The notes under the pieces are model-generated. The model was not told where the DNA came from and did no database searches. It was given only the letters and a program-made list of their open reading frames with translations. From the NCBI RefSeq assembly GCF_030252345.1, contig NZ_CP126980.1, positions 9,557,501 through 9,621,500 of the forward strand: a DNA stretch of 64,000 bases, written 5' to 3'. Numbering within the stretch: position 1 is the stretch's first letter; every line of letters begins with the position of its first letter. Made by a program: the position numbers and the translations under genes. The DNA is from Actinoplanes oblitus. Lineage in GTDB: Bacteria > Actinomycetota > Actinomycetes > Mycobacteriales > Micromonosporaceae. Shown here one piece after another: positions 35,071-43,522 of the stretch.

Positions 35071-37560
35071 ATGGTTAATCGAAGGATCGGCGCGGCCACC
35101 GTCGCCGTGCTGACCGGCACCACCGCGCTGGCGGTCGGCTCCGCCGCCCCGGCGCTCGCCGGCACCAGCCCGGTCATCGCCGTCGAGTCGGTCGGCGACA
35201 TCCTCGTCGACGGCGCCCACCAGCGGGTCTTCATCAGCGACCCGGACGGTGGCAAGGTCGTCGCGACCGACTACAGCGGGAACGAGCTCGGCAGCGCACC
35301 GGTGAGCGACGCGCGCGATCTGGCTCTCGCCCCGGACTCGTCGCGGCTCTACGTGACCTCGGCGCGCGAGTCGGCGGTCTTCGCGCTGGACACCAGCACG
35401 CTGGCCCAGGACGCGAAGTACTCCACCGGCGACGTCGCGCCGCAGGACGTGGCCGTCGCCGGGGACCGGATCTGGTTCTCCTACCTCGATGGCGCCGGCG
35501 CGCTGGGCACCATCGACGTGTCCACCGAGACGCCGACCGTGCTGCTGGACCGGTACCGGACCGGGACCTCGGCCGCGGAACTGGCCACCGCGTCCGCCAA
35601 GCCCAACCGGATCGGCCTGGCCTCGACGGACAAGACCGCCGTCCTGGACGTGTCCGGGGACGCCGCCACCGAGGTGGCGGCCGCCGACGGCAACAGCGGC
35701 AAGATCGTCGACATGGCGATCTCGCCGGACGGCGAGCGGATCGCCGCGGCCCGCGAGGGCGACCAGGCGATCACCCTGCGCGATGTCGGTGACCTGGGTG
35801 TGTCGCGGTACCTGCGGTACGAGCAGTTCGCGAACGCCGTCGACTTCGCCGCCGACGGGTCGGTCGCCGGCGGCGCCCACGGCGTGCTGGCCCCGAACCT
35901 GTACGTCTTCACCAGGTCCGACGAGCTGATCACCTCGCTCACGTCGCCGAACGACGGGCGCGGCGTGGACCGGGCCGTGGCCTGGGAACCGAACGGTGAC
36001 CGGCTGTTCGCCATCTCGGCCAACGGCACCGTGTTCCGGTTCAACGCCTACTCGGACACCAAGCAGGCGCCGACGACGGTGACCCTCGCCGGTCGGCCGA
36101 GCGTGGTGCCGGGCGAGCCCGTCACCCTCACCGGCAAGCTCGCGTCGTCGGTGCCAGCGGCCGCCGGCAGCACTGTCACGATCACCCGGGACGGCGCCTC
36201 GCTGGGCACCGTGGAGATCGGCGCCGGCGGCTCGTTCTCGGTCACCGACACCCCGCCGGCCGGCGGCACGGTGACCTACCAGGTCTCGTACGCCGGTGAC
36301 GACTCCCACTTGCCGTCGACCGCGAGCACCTCGGTCCGGGTCGAACGGGCCGCGTCGACGGTGACCCTCTGGGGCCCGTCGACGGTGATCCCCGGTGCGC
36401 CGGTCACCGTCACCGGCCGGCTGACGTCGCAGGGTCACTCGCACGCCGGCGACTCGCTCGCGGTCTCCCGCGCCGGGCTGCCGCTGGGCACCGTCACCGT
36501 CGACGCCGACCAGAACTTCTCCTTCACCGGCACCGCGCCGGACGCCGAGGGCACCTGGGCCTACGAGTTCACCTACGCCGGAAGCGACACCCTGCTGCCG
36601 GGCAGCGCGACGGCGCCGGTGGTGGTCTCCCGGACCGCGTCCACCCTGACGCTCGCCGGGCCGTCCTCGGCGACCCGGGCCAAGCCGCTCACCATCACCG
36701 GCACCCTGGCCTCGCCGCTGGCCCTGCCCGCCGGCACCACGGTGTCGATCACCCGGATCGACCTGGAGCACCCGGCAGGCACGTCGCTGGGCACCGCGCC
36801 GGTCGCCGCCAACGGGTCGTTCTCGGTCACCGACACCCCGCCGGCCGGCGGCACGGTGACCTATCGGGCCGCCTACGCGGGCGACCGGACGCACACCCCG
36901 GCGACGGCGACGAAGGCCGTCGCGGTGTCCCGGACCACGCCGTCCGTGACGCTGACCAACGGCGGCAAGGTCTACGACTACGGCCGGACGGTGTCCTTCA
37001 CCGCGCACCTCGGCGCCACCTACCAGAACCGGACCGTGGAGATCTGGGCCGACCCGAGCGGCGCCGACCAGGCCAAGGTGCTGGTCAAGCGCGGCACCGT
37101 GAACGGCTCCGGCAACGTCACGGCGAGCGTCCGGCTGACCCGGGACACCACGGTCTCCGCGGTGTTCACCGGCGACGCCCGGACCGCGCCGCGGACCGTG
37201 ACGGCGACGGTCGGCACCCGGGTCAGCCTCACGCTGAAGGTGTCCCGGCACTACAAGACCGGAAAGATCGGCGGCACGAAGTACCGGTACTTCCACGTCA
37301 CGACCGACGCCCGGTTCACCACCTCGATGACCGGCGGCGCCACCCGGAAGGTCTACGTCTCGCTGCAGTCGTACGCCAAGGGCAAGTGGCGGACCATGGA
37401 CACCGGGTACTTCGACGCCACCGACGCGCTGTACCTGAACGGCAAGAACCTGGCCGGGGTCAGGCTGCGCGTCCGGACCGCGTACGTCAGGGGCCTCTCC
37501 GGTGACAGCCTGAACGCCACCACCTGGACGCCGTACCAGTACTTCACGTTCACGAAGTAG
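35071..37560 (+). CDS. secreted beta-propeller and Ig-like repeat protein
   Basis: The 829-residue exported protein has a signal peptide (1-31). A region of about 300 residues with YVTN-like beta-propeller strands (DARDLALAPDSSRLYVTS, DMAISPDGERIAAAR) follows. Three to four Ig-like domains come next, each ending near FSVTDTPPAGGTVTYQVSYAGD. A C-terminal basic domain ends YQYFTFTK. Two Ig repeats are nearly identical over their second half. No catalytic motif is seen, so a surface or matrix role is likely. The promoter must lie in the short gap to the divergent kinase gene. Confidence 0.85.
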   Translation: MVNRRIGAATVAVLTGTTALAVGSAAPALAGTSPVIAVESVGDILVDGAHQRVFISDPDGGKVVATDYSGNELGSAPVSDARDLALAPDSSRLYVTSARESAVFALDTSTLAQDAKYSTGDVAPQDVAVAGDRIWFSYLDGAGALGTIDVSTETPTVLLDRYRTGTSAAELATASAKPNRIGLASTDKTAVLDVSGDAATEVAAADGNSGKIVDMAISPDGERIAAAREGDQAITLRDVGDLGVSRYLRYEQFANAVDFAADGSVAGGAHGVLAPNLYVFTRSDELITSLTSPNDGRGVDRAVAWEPNGDRLFAISANGTVFRFNAYSDTKQAPTTVTLAGRPSVVPGEPVTLTGKLASSVPAAAGSTVTITRDGASLGTVEIGAGGSFSVTDTPPAGGTVTYQVSYAGDDSHLPSTASTSVRVERAASTVTLWGPSTVIPGAPVTVTGRLTSQGHSHAGDSLAVSRAGLPLGTVTVDADQNFSFTGTAPDAEGTWAYEFTYAGSDTLLPGSATAPVVVSRTASTLTLAGPSSATRAKPLTITGTLASPLALPAGTTVSITRIDLEHPAGTSLGTAPVAANGSFSVTDTPPAGGTVTYRAAYAGDRTHTPATATKAVAVSRTTPSVTLTNGGKVYDYGRTVSFTAHLGATYQNRTVEIWADPSGADQAKVLVKRGTVNGSGNVTASVRLTRDTTVSAVFTGDARTAPRTVTATVGTRVSLTLKVSRHYKTGKIGGTKYRYFHVTTDARFTTSMTGGATRKVYVSLQSYAKGKWRTMDTGYFDATDALYLNGKNLAGVRLRVRTAYVRGLSGDSLNATTWTPYQYFTFTK

Positions 37561-37614
37561 CACGCGCGGCCTCTCGGTGGCCCGTTCCGTGGTGGCCACG
37601 GATGTGGATCCGTA

Positions 37615-37657
37615 CTCCCGGACGAGACGCTGAACTCCTCAGCCACTCGTCCGGGAG
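37615..37657. promoter_or_regulatory. inverted repeat sequestering the DoxX ribosome site
   Basis: CTCCCGGACGAG (37615-37626) pairs perfectly with CTCGTCCGGGAG (37646-37657) across a 19-base loop. The GGGAG in the right arm is the Shine-Dalgarno sequence of the DoxX gene (ATG 37665). It may regulate translation, or serve as terminator for the upstream gene. Confidence 0.55.
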
Positions 37658-37664
37658 ACCTGCC

Positions 37665-38210
37665 ATGAACACACACACCATCGTCGAGAACCAGCCGCGC
37701 AACCTGCGGATCACCGTCAACGGCACGCTCTGGGCGCTGCAGATCCTGTGGGGCTTCTTCTTCGCCGGCAGCGGCTTCGGCAAGGTGCTGCTCTACGACG
37801 GCGCCCGGTACGCCGACGCCCCGAACGCCGTGGCCTGGTACGCCGCGGTGCCGCAGCCGCTCATCGTCGTCATCGGAGTGTGCGAGCTGCTCGGCGGCAT
37901 CGGCCTGTTCCTGCCGGCCATCACCCGGGTCCGGCCGAGGCTGGTCCCGCTGGCCGCCGCCGGCCTGGCCCTGACCATGCTGCTGGCCGCCGGCTTCCAC
38001 CTGATCCGCGGCGAGTTCGTGCTGATCCCGGTCAACGTCCTGCTGGGCGGGGTGGCCGCGGTCATCGCGGTGGGCCGTTGGAGCCGGCGGCCGATCGCCC
38101 CGGCGCCGCTCACCACCCGGCGCGCCGTCACGTCCCTCGTGGTGCTCGCGGTGATGACGCTGACCATGATCGTGCCGACCTGGTACACGATGACCCACGG
38201 CCGGTTCTGA
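37665..38210 (+). CDS. DoxX-family membrane protein
   Basis: The 181-residue protein has four transmembrane helices with the DoxX pattern (LWALQILWGFFFAGSGFGKVL; VCELLGGIGLFLPAITRV). The DoxX family is linked to redox or quinone-related membrane functions, but members of this type are uncharacterised. The ATG has GGGAG within a hairpin. It is monocistronic between the Ig-like gene and an RTX gene. Confidence 0.85.
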   Translation: MNTHTIVENQPRNLRITVNGTLWALQILWGFFFAGSGFGKVLLYDGARYADAPNAVAWYAAVPQPLIVVIGVCELLGGIGLFLPAITRVRPRLVPLAAAGLALTMLLAAGFHLIRGEFVLIPVNVLLGGVAAVIAVGRWSRRPIAPAPLTTRRAVTSLVVLAVMTLTMIVPTWYTMTHGRF

Positions 38211-38286
38211 GTCCACTCCGGCCTTTCCTTCCCAGCGTCGTAACGGTACCGTTTCGCCAACGATTCACGATCTTGGAAGGACTGCC

Positions 38287-39378
38287 ATGCCCCGACTCGC
38301 CTGGACGGCGGCCGCCGGTATCACCTTGACCACCATGGCCGCGGTCGGGACGGTCGCCTCCCCCGCGCAGGCGGCCACCGGTGGCGTCGCCTCGGTGACC
38401 TCCACGACCCGCGTCCAGTACAAGGCGGCGAGCGGCAAGCAGAACCGGGTGGTGATCACCCGCTCCGGCCGGACGATCACGATCGACGACCAGGTCGCGG
38501 TCACCGCCGGCAAGGGCTGCAAGAAGGTCAAGGGCGACCGGACCAAGGTGCGGTGCACCACGCCGAAGGCGCCCACCGGGGTCACGATCTACACGTACGA
38601 CCGCTACGACGTCATCGTCAACGACTCGGACCTGCGGATGAAGGCGTACAGCGGCACCGGGAACGACACGGTGTTCGGCGGCTCGCGGCGCGACGAGATC
38701 CAGACCGGCAGCGGCAACGACAAGGCCGACGGCCGGGGCGGCAACGACACCCTCTGGGGCCTGACCGGCAACGACACCCTGCGCGGTGGCACCGGCGACG
38801 ACCAGCTGTGGGGCCTGGAGGGCAACGACCGGCTCTACGGCGACGCGGGCGGGGACATCCTCGAGGGCGGCCTCGGCCGGGACTACCTCAACGCGGGCGA
38901 CGGCAACGACTCGCTCCGCGGCGACGAGACGCAGAAACCGGGAACCGTCGCGGCCGACCTCCTGCTCGGCGGGGCCGGCTGGGACCTGGTCAGCTACAGC
39001 GAACGCACCAGGGCGGTGAGCATCGACGCCGACGGCGTCAAGGGCGACGACGGGCAGTCCGGTGAGCACGACAGCATCGGTGCCGACGTCGAGTCGTTCT
39101 TCGGTGGTTCCGGCAACGACCGGATCACCGGGAACGCCGGGGACGGCTCGTTCTCCGGCGGTGACGGCAACGACGTGATCCACGGCGGCGCCGGCAACGA
39201 CTACATCGCCGGTGGCGAGGGCGCCGACAAGCTGTACGGCGACGCCGGTGACGACTCGCTGGACGGCAGCGACTACGACAAGCAGCTCGCCGACCTGCTC
39301 GACGGCGGCGCCAACAACGCCTACGGCGACCACTGCGAGAAGGCCACCAAGGACACCCGGGTCCGCTGCGAGAACTGA
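38287..39378 (+). CDS. secreted RTX-type Ca-binding repeat protein
   Basis: The 363-residue exported protein has a signal peptide (MPRLAWTAAAGI ... SPAQA), the conserved domain with VVITRSGRTITIDD and GCKKVKGDRTKVRC, and about 200 residues of GGxGxDxL nonapeptides. A Cys-containing tail (RVRCEN) closes it. The ATG has GGAAGG upstream. The layout is the same as in the paralogues at 11563 and 25163. A long perfect terminator hairpin follows and is shared with the convergent adhesin-like gene. Confidence 0.87.
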   Translation: MPRLAWTAAAGITLTTMAAVGTVASPAQAATGGVASVTSTTRVQYKAASGKQNRVVITRSGRTITIDDQVAVTAGKGCKKVKGDRTKVRCTTPKAPTGVTIYTYDRYDVIVNDSDLRMKAYSGTGNDTVFGGSRRDEIQTGSGNDKADGRGGNDTLWGLTGNDTLRGGTGDDQLWGLEGNDRLYGDAGGDILEGGLGRDYLNAGDGNDSLRGDETQKPGTVAADLLLGGAGWDLVSYSERTRAVSIDADGVKGDDGQSGEHDSIGADVESFFGGSGNDRITGNAGDGSFSGGDGNDVIHGGAGNDYIAGGEGADKLYGDAGDDSLDGSDYDKQLADLLDGGANNAYGDHCEKATKDTRVRCEN

Positions 39379-39384
39379 CCTGGT

Positions 39385-39438
39385 GACAGCGAAGCGGGCC
39401 GGGACGTGCACTCGCACGTCCCGGCCCGCTTCGCTGTC
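39385..39438. terminator. long bidirectional terminator hairpin
   Basis: A perfect 25-bp stem: the left arm 39385-39409 starts GACAGCGAAGCGGG, the right arm 39414-39438 is its exact complement, and the loop is ACTC. It lies between the convergent RTX and Ig-like genes and should terminate both. Confidence 0.9.
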
Positions 39439-39440
39439 TG

Positions 39441-41735
39441 TCAGCGGCGGTACGCCCGCCCGGCCGAGTACCGGACGTTGCCCGCCTTGTCGTAGGCGCG
39501 CAGCCGTACGGTGAACTTCTTGCCGTACTTCGCGGGGTTCAGCACGAAGCGGTAACCGGCCGTGCTGTCGGTGGCCACCACCTTGCCGTTGACCAGCAGC
39601 TGCACCTTGGCCACGCGGTTGCGGTCGCTCGCCGACGCCGCGATGGTCACCTTCTTGGTCAGCTTCGACCTGTTCTTCGGCGCCTTGGTGAGCGCGAGCG
39701 TGGGTGCGGTGTTGTCGACGATCACCGTACGCGTGACGCTCGCCGAGTTGCCCAGCTTGTCGACGGCCACCCAGGTGATCGTCTTGGTGCCGTCCGGGCC
39801 GGACGACAGCCGTACCGACGTCACCGGGCCGCTGCGGCCCTTGAGGTTCGTGACCGCGACGCCGTGCGCGTCCGCGGCCCGCAGCGAGGTGACGTAGGTG
39901 GCGCCCCGGATCAGGGCGTGCTGACCGGGCGTGACGGTCATCGTCGGAGCCGTCTTGTCGATGCTCACCGGGAACGATCGGGTCGAGGTGTTGCCGGCGG
40001 CGTCCCACACCTGCAGCCGCACGGTCGCGGTGGCGGCGGGGAAGGCTCGCGCGTCCCAGGCGAAGGCCGGGCTGCTCGACTTCAGGACGCCGTTGACCGA
40101 CCATTCGGTCCGGACGATCGGCGACTCGTCCTGGATCGTCGGCTTCAGCGTGCTGACCGCCCCGAGCCAGCCCGCACCGGTGTCCAGCCGGTTCGTCGAG
40201 TACGCGCCGGCGAAGTCGACCCGGGCGATGACCGGCGCCGTGCTGTCCACCGGCTTGTCGACCACGACGTAGTCGGTGGCCAGCGTGGCGGTGTTGCCGG
40301 CCAGGTCGGTGAGAACGAACCGGGGCGAGGCGGCACCGCTTGTCGCGTTCCAGGTGTAGGTCCGGGACGCGTCCGGCAGGTGGTGAACGCCCGATCCGTC
40401 GATCGCGTCGACGCGCCAGACGTCGCCGGCAACGCCCGACAGGGTGATGGTGACCGGTCCGCTGTACACCGACGACCCGGCCGCCGGCGCGAAGGTAGCG
40501 GTGGGGACGACGTTGTCGACGTGCACCTTCACCGCCTTCTCCGCGTAGTTGCCCGCGGCGTCGGTGGCCCGCACGGTGACGGTGGCGTCGGTGTCGCTGG
40601 GCAGGCTCGCCAGCGAGGCCTCGCAGCCGCTCCGCACCGTGCAACTCGCCGGAAGGGAGCCGTTGACGCTCGCCGCCAGCTCGGTGACGCCGACGTTGTC
40701 GGCTGCCGCCGGGTGGAAGACCAGGTTCGCCGGGACCCGCTGGCCGTCCAGGAGCCCGGTGTGCACGACCACCGGTTTGGCCTGGTCGACGCCGCCGTCC
40801 GGGATCGGGTTCGCGGTCAGCAGGGCGGCGTCGTTGGACCTGTCCAGGTCGTCGAGGCGCTGGCACTGGCACGGCGGGTTCACCACGACCGTGCCCCGGG
40901 CGTCCGCCACCACCTTGTTGATCTTCAAGGTGAGCGTCCAGGTGGCGGTGGTGCCGGCGGTCAGCAGGGATGGCGACGCGCAGACGTAGTGCGCAGCGTC
41001 GTCGCCCCGGCCGCACTCGTCGGGCGCGCTGACGACCGAGGTACCCGCCGGAAGGGCCACCTCGACCTCGGCGGGTGACCAGCCACCGCGGCCTCCGTCG
41101 AGCGAGGCCGGGCCGTCGTTGCGGACGCCCACCGTGGCCGGCACCTGGTCACCGACCGCGCCGGAGACCGCGTCGCCGATCGCGACGAGGTCAGCACCGT
41201 TCGCGCCGGTCACCGTGACGTCGATCGTCTGCAGGGAGTCGTCAGCCCGGTCGCCCGGCTGCTCTGCCTCCTGCAACGGGAGGACGTCGCCGACGCCCGC
41301 GGCACCACCCTCGTGGCCCGCGACCTGGTCCGCGGTGAGCCACTCGAACTGACCGTTCAGGCTGCCCGGCGCGTAGGTGTCCGCCCGAACCCGGTACGGC
41401 AGCACCACCCGGTAGCTCTTGCCCGGCTCCAGCGTCCGGTCGAACGTGCAGAGGGTCGGTGCCCCTTGCTCGTACGCACAGTTGGCGAACTGCTCGGTGG
41501 GCTCGAAGCCCCGGAGGGTGTAGAGCGCGACGCCGACACCGGTCAGTGCCGTGGCGCCCGTGTTGGTCACCGACAGGGCGACCTCGAAGTCGCCGCCGGG
41601 CGCCGCGCTGAGCTGCTGCGCCGCGCCGGCGCGCAGTACCGGACCGGTGGCCGCGTGGGCCGGGGCCGCCAGAGCGGCGGACGCCACAGCGGCAGCCGTC
41701 CCGGCAAGGGCCCAACGAAGGAGAGAGTGCGTCAA
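39441..41735 (-). CDS. large secreted Ig-like/Big repeat protein
   Basis: The 764-residue exported protein has a signal peptide (THSLLRWALAGTAAAV ... APAHA), an N-terminal domain with CARDB-like strands, and four to five Ig-like domains of the DNVGVTELAASVNG / DKTAPTMTV type found in bacterial surface proteins. The TTG at 41735 was chosen because GGGAGG lies six bases upstream and the signal peptide starts at once. An ATG at 41777 has no ribosome site. The protein has few charged catalytic candidates and is probably structural. It shares a terminator with the RTX gene. Confidence 0.82.
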   Translation of the reverse strand: MTHSLLRWALAGTAAAVASAALAAPAHAATGPVLRAGAAQQLSAAPGGDFEVALSVTNTGATALTGVGVALYTLRGFEPTEQFANCAYEQGAPTLCTFDRTLEPGKSYRVVLPYRVRADTYAPGSLNGQFEWLTADQVAGHEGGAAGVGDVLPLQEAEQPGDRADDSLQTIDVTVTGANGADLVAIGDAVSGAVGDQVPATVGVRNDGPASLDGGRGGWSPAEVEVALPAGTSVVSAPDECGRGDDAAHYVCASPSLLTAGTTATWTLTLKINKVVADARGTVVVNPPCQCQRLDDLDRSNDAALLTANPIPDGGVDQAKPVVVHTGLLDGQRVPANLVFHPAAADNVGVTELAASVNGSLPASCTVRSGCEASLASLPSDTDATVTVRATDAAGNYAEKAVKVHVDNVVPTATFAPAAGSSVYSGPVTITLSGVAGDVWRVDAIDGSGVHHLPDASRTYTWNATSGAASPRFVLTDLAGNTATLATDYVVVDKPVDSTAPVIARVDFAGAYSTNRLDTGAGWLGAVSTLKPTIQDESPIVRTEWSVNGVLKSSSPAFAWDARAFPAATATVRLQVWDAAGNTSTRSFPVSIDKTAPTMTVTPGQHALIRGATYVTSLRAADAHGVAVTNLKGRSGPVTSVRLSSGPDGTKTITWVAVDKLGNSASVTRTVIVDNTAPTLALTKAPKNRSKLTKKVTIAASASDRNRVAKVQLLVNGKVVATDSTAGYRFVLNPAKYGKKFTVRLRAYDKAGNVRYSAGRAYRR

Positions 41736-41857
41736 CGGGTTCCTCCCGTACCAACCCTGAAGATCAAGTCGCCGCATCGTAGGAGACTTCGATGTGGACC
41801 GTTGCCCCGTCGCGCACTCATGGTCGGGTCGATACCGTATCGTTGCGAAGCTGGTGC

Positions 41858-42355
41858 TCAGGTCAGCACCACGACCATCACGAGCAGGAAACCGATCATC
41901 GTGGCGGTCAGCGCGGCCTGCATGAGCAGGTGTTTGAGCCAGTTCGCCCGCGACATGGCCACCAGTTGCCGCGCCACCTGCTCGACCTGTCCCGGCACGG
42001 TCAGCCCGAGCAACTGGGCGGCCAGCTCGGCGGGGTCGCGCCGGCGCAGATCGCCGAAGAAGATGGTGCCGCCGGCACCGCCGCGCCGCCCGCCCAGCAC
42101 CGGGAAGACGACCGCCGCGGCGAGCAGCGCGGCGACCGCGCACAGCACCACCGCCACGGCCAGCATCGTCAGCCGCGGACCACTCAGGACCTGGACGAAA
42201 CTGTCCTTCTGGATCCGCGCCGACAGCATCGCGCCCAGGATCAGCCCGTTCAGCGCCAGCAGGATCGACGCCTTGGTGTCGACCTTGCCGGCCCAGCTCT
42301 CCTGCGCGGCGTGCGCCCGCCAGGCCACCTCCAGATTGATGCGCTCCCGCTCCAT
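41858..42355 (-). CDS. Pycsar-type membrane effector (DUF5706)
   Basis: The 165-residue protein matches the Pycsar effector family PycTM. After an N-terminal amphipathic helix comes VDTKASILLALNGLILGAML (residues 25-44), the family signature, as first membrane helix. A second long helix (63-87), a soluble segment (F99-L130) and a C-terminal helix (145-164) follow. In Pycsar defence a cyclic pyrimidine nucleotide made on infection triggers the effector to permeabilise the membrane. The ATG at 42355 follows AAGGGTGG. It is divergent from the cyclase-like gene, as expected of a paired effector. Confidence 0.82.
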   Translation of the reverse strand: MERERINLEVAWRAHAAQESWAGKVDTKASILLALNGLILGAMLSARIQKDSFVQVLSGPRLTMLAVAVVLCAVAALLAAAVVFPVLGGRRGGAGGTIFFGDLRRRDPAELAAQLLGLTVPGQVEQVARQLVAMSRANWLKHLLMQAALTATMIGFLLVMVVVLT

Positions 42356-42784
42356 TTCACCACCCTTATCGGGTACGGCACTCGCGTCGCCTGTGGGGGC
42401 GGACTGAATCTGCCTCATAGCTGAAGGGATAGCACGCGCGCACCACTCGAATGTCACCGAAAACGTGAAACCCTTCGACAGCCGGCGCCATTTTGATGAT
42501 CGACTCGGAAGCGGTCGGCCGGGCGTACCTCGTGCCGTCAGCCGTCCGTCCGATCACTGGCGCTTCATGGCTGCCGGTAGCGGTCTGTCCGTCTCGCGGA
42601 GCTGGTCAATCCACCGGTTTCGGACAGGAAACGCGCACGGCAGCATCTAGGACGCAGCCGCTCCGAACAGTTTCCCCAGACTCCGACTTTTGCGGTTATC
42701 GGAATCTAGATCTTGTAGTTGGCTGACAGCTCGGGAATGCGGGCCCCGAATTCCGGGGCGAAATCAAAAGAGCAGGAGAACTCC
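42356..42784. promoter_or_regulatory. divergent promoter region of the Pycsar-like locus
   Basis: These 429 bases separate the effector and cyclase-like starts. They are less GC-rich than the genes and contain no gene I can support. A GCCCCG-AATTC-CGGGGC inverted repeat (42743-42759) sits 26 bases upstream of the cyclase-like GTG, where an operator would act. A TTG-initiated extension of the cyclase frame (from 42719) runs into this repeat and is not favoured. Confidence 0.5.
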
Positions 42785-43522
42785 GTGCGGGGACGCATCG
42801 CCGGTCGTCGGCCATTACTTTCCGTGGACGCGCGTGGCTATGGTGCGGCCGACGGCCGGCGGCAGATCGCCATTCAGCGCGGGCTGGTCGACCTCCTCGA
42901 CGACAGCGCCGAGGCGGCCGGCCTGCGGCGCTCCGCCTGGGAACGGCAGAAGGCGGGCGACGGCGAGTTCGCGGTGCTTCCGGCCGACGAGCCGGAGAGC
43001 GTGCTGATCGACGGCTTCGTCCGCGCCCTGGCCGACCGGGTGGCCGACTACAACGAGGACCGGCGGGACGAGGCGCGGATGCGACTGCGGCTGGCCATCC
43101 ACAACGGCATCGTCGAACCCGCCGCGAACGGCTACGCCGGCGCCGGAGCCGTGGTCGTCGGCCGGCTCTGCGACGCCGCGCCGGCCAAGGCCCTGCAGGA
43201 CGCCCTCCCGGAGGCCGGCCTCGTGGTGATCCTCTCCAACCGCGTCTTCCTGGACACCGTCGCGCAGGGCCACACGGCGTTGCGGCCCACCCGGTTCCGC
43301 AAGGTGCGGGTACGGGTCAAGGAGTACCAGGACGACGCCTGGCTGCACGTTCCGGACCTGGACATCCGGGCCGTCGACCTGGGCGACGGCACCCGGCCGG
43401 AGAGTCCGCCCCCGCCGCCCGGGCCGCCTGGACCACCCGGGCCGCCCGCCTCGGTGGTCAACAACTTCTACGGCGAGACGGCCGCCGAGGTGATCGGCGT
43501 ACAGGTGCGACACCATGGCTGA
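42785..43522 (+). CDS. class III nucleotidyl cyclase-like protein
   Basis: The 245-residue protein has the two metal-binding aspartates of class III cyclases: D15 in SVDARGYG and D59 in AGDGEF. RLAIHNG (102-108) and GRLCDAA with R127 follow. The transition-state asparagine that usually lies four residues before that arginine is V123 here. After a proline/glycine linker (208-222) it ends VVNNFYGETAAEVIGVQ. GGAG precedes the GTG. A Pycsar effector gene is divergent, so it may make a cyclic pyrimidine signal. Which nucleotide it uses cannot be read from sequence. Confidence 0.75.
   Translation: MRGRIAGRRPLLSVDARGYGAADGRRQIAIQRGLVDLLDDSAEAAGLRRSAWERQKAGDGEFAVLPADEPESVLIDGFVRALADRVADYNEDRRDEARMRLRLAIHNGIVEPAANGYAGAGAVVVGRLCDAAPAKALQDALPEAGLVVILSNRVFLDTVAQGHTALRPTRFRKVRVRVKEYQDDAWLHVPDLDIRAVDLGDGTRPESPPPPPGPPGPPGPPASVVNNFYGETAAEVIGVQVRHHG

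Noticed and set aside
42719..42784. Longer TTG-initiated cyclase-like protein
   Set aside because: The added residues have no family features and cover a likely operator; GTG at 42785 has a better ribosome site and begins near the cyclase core.
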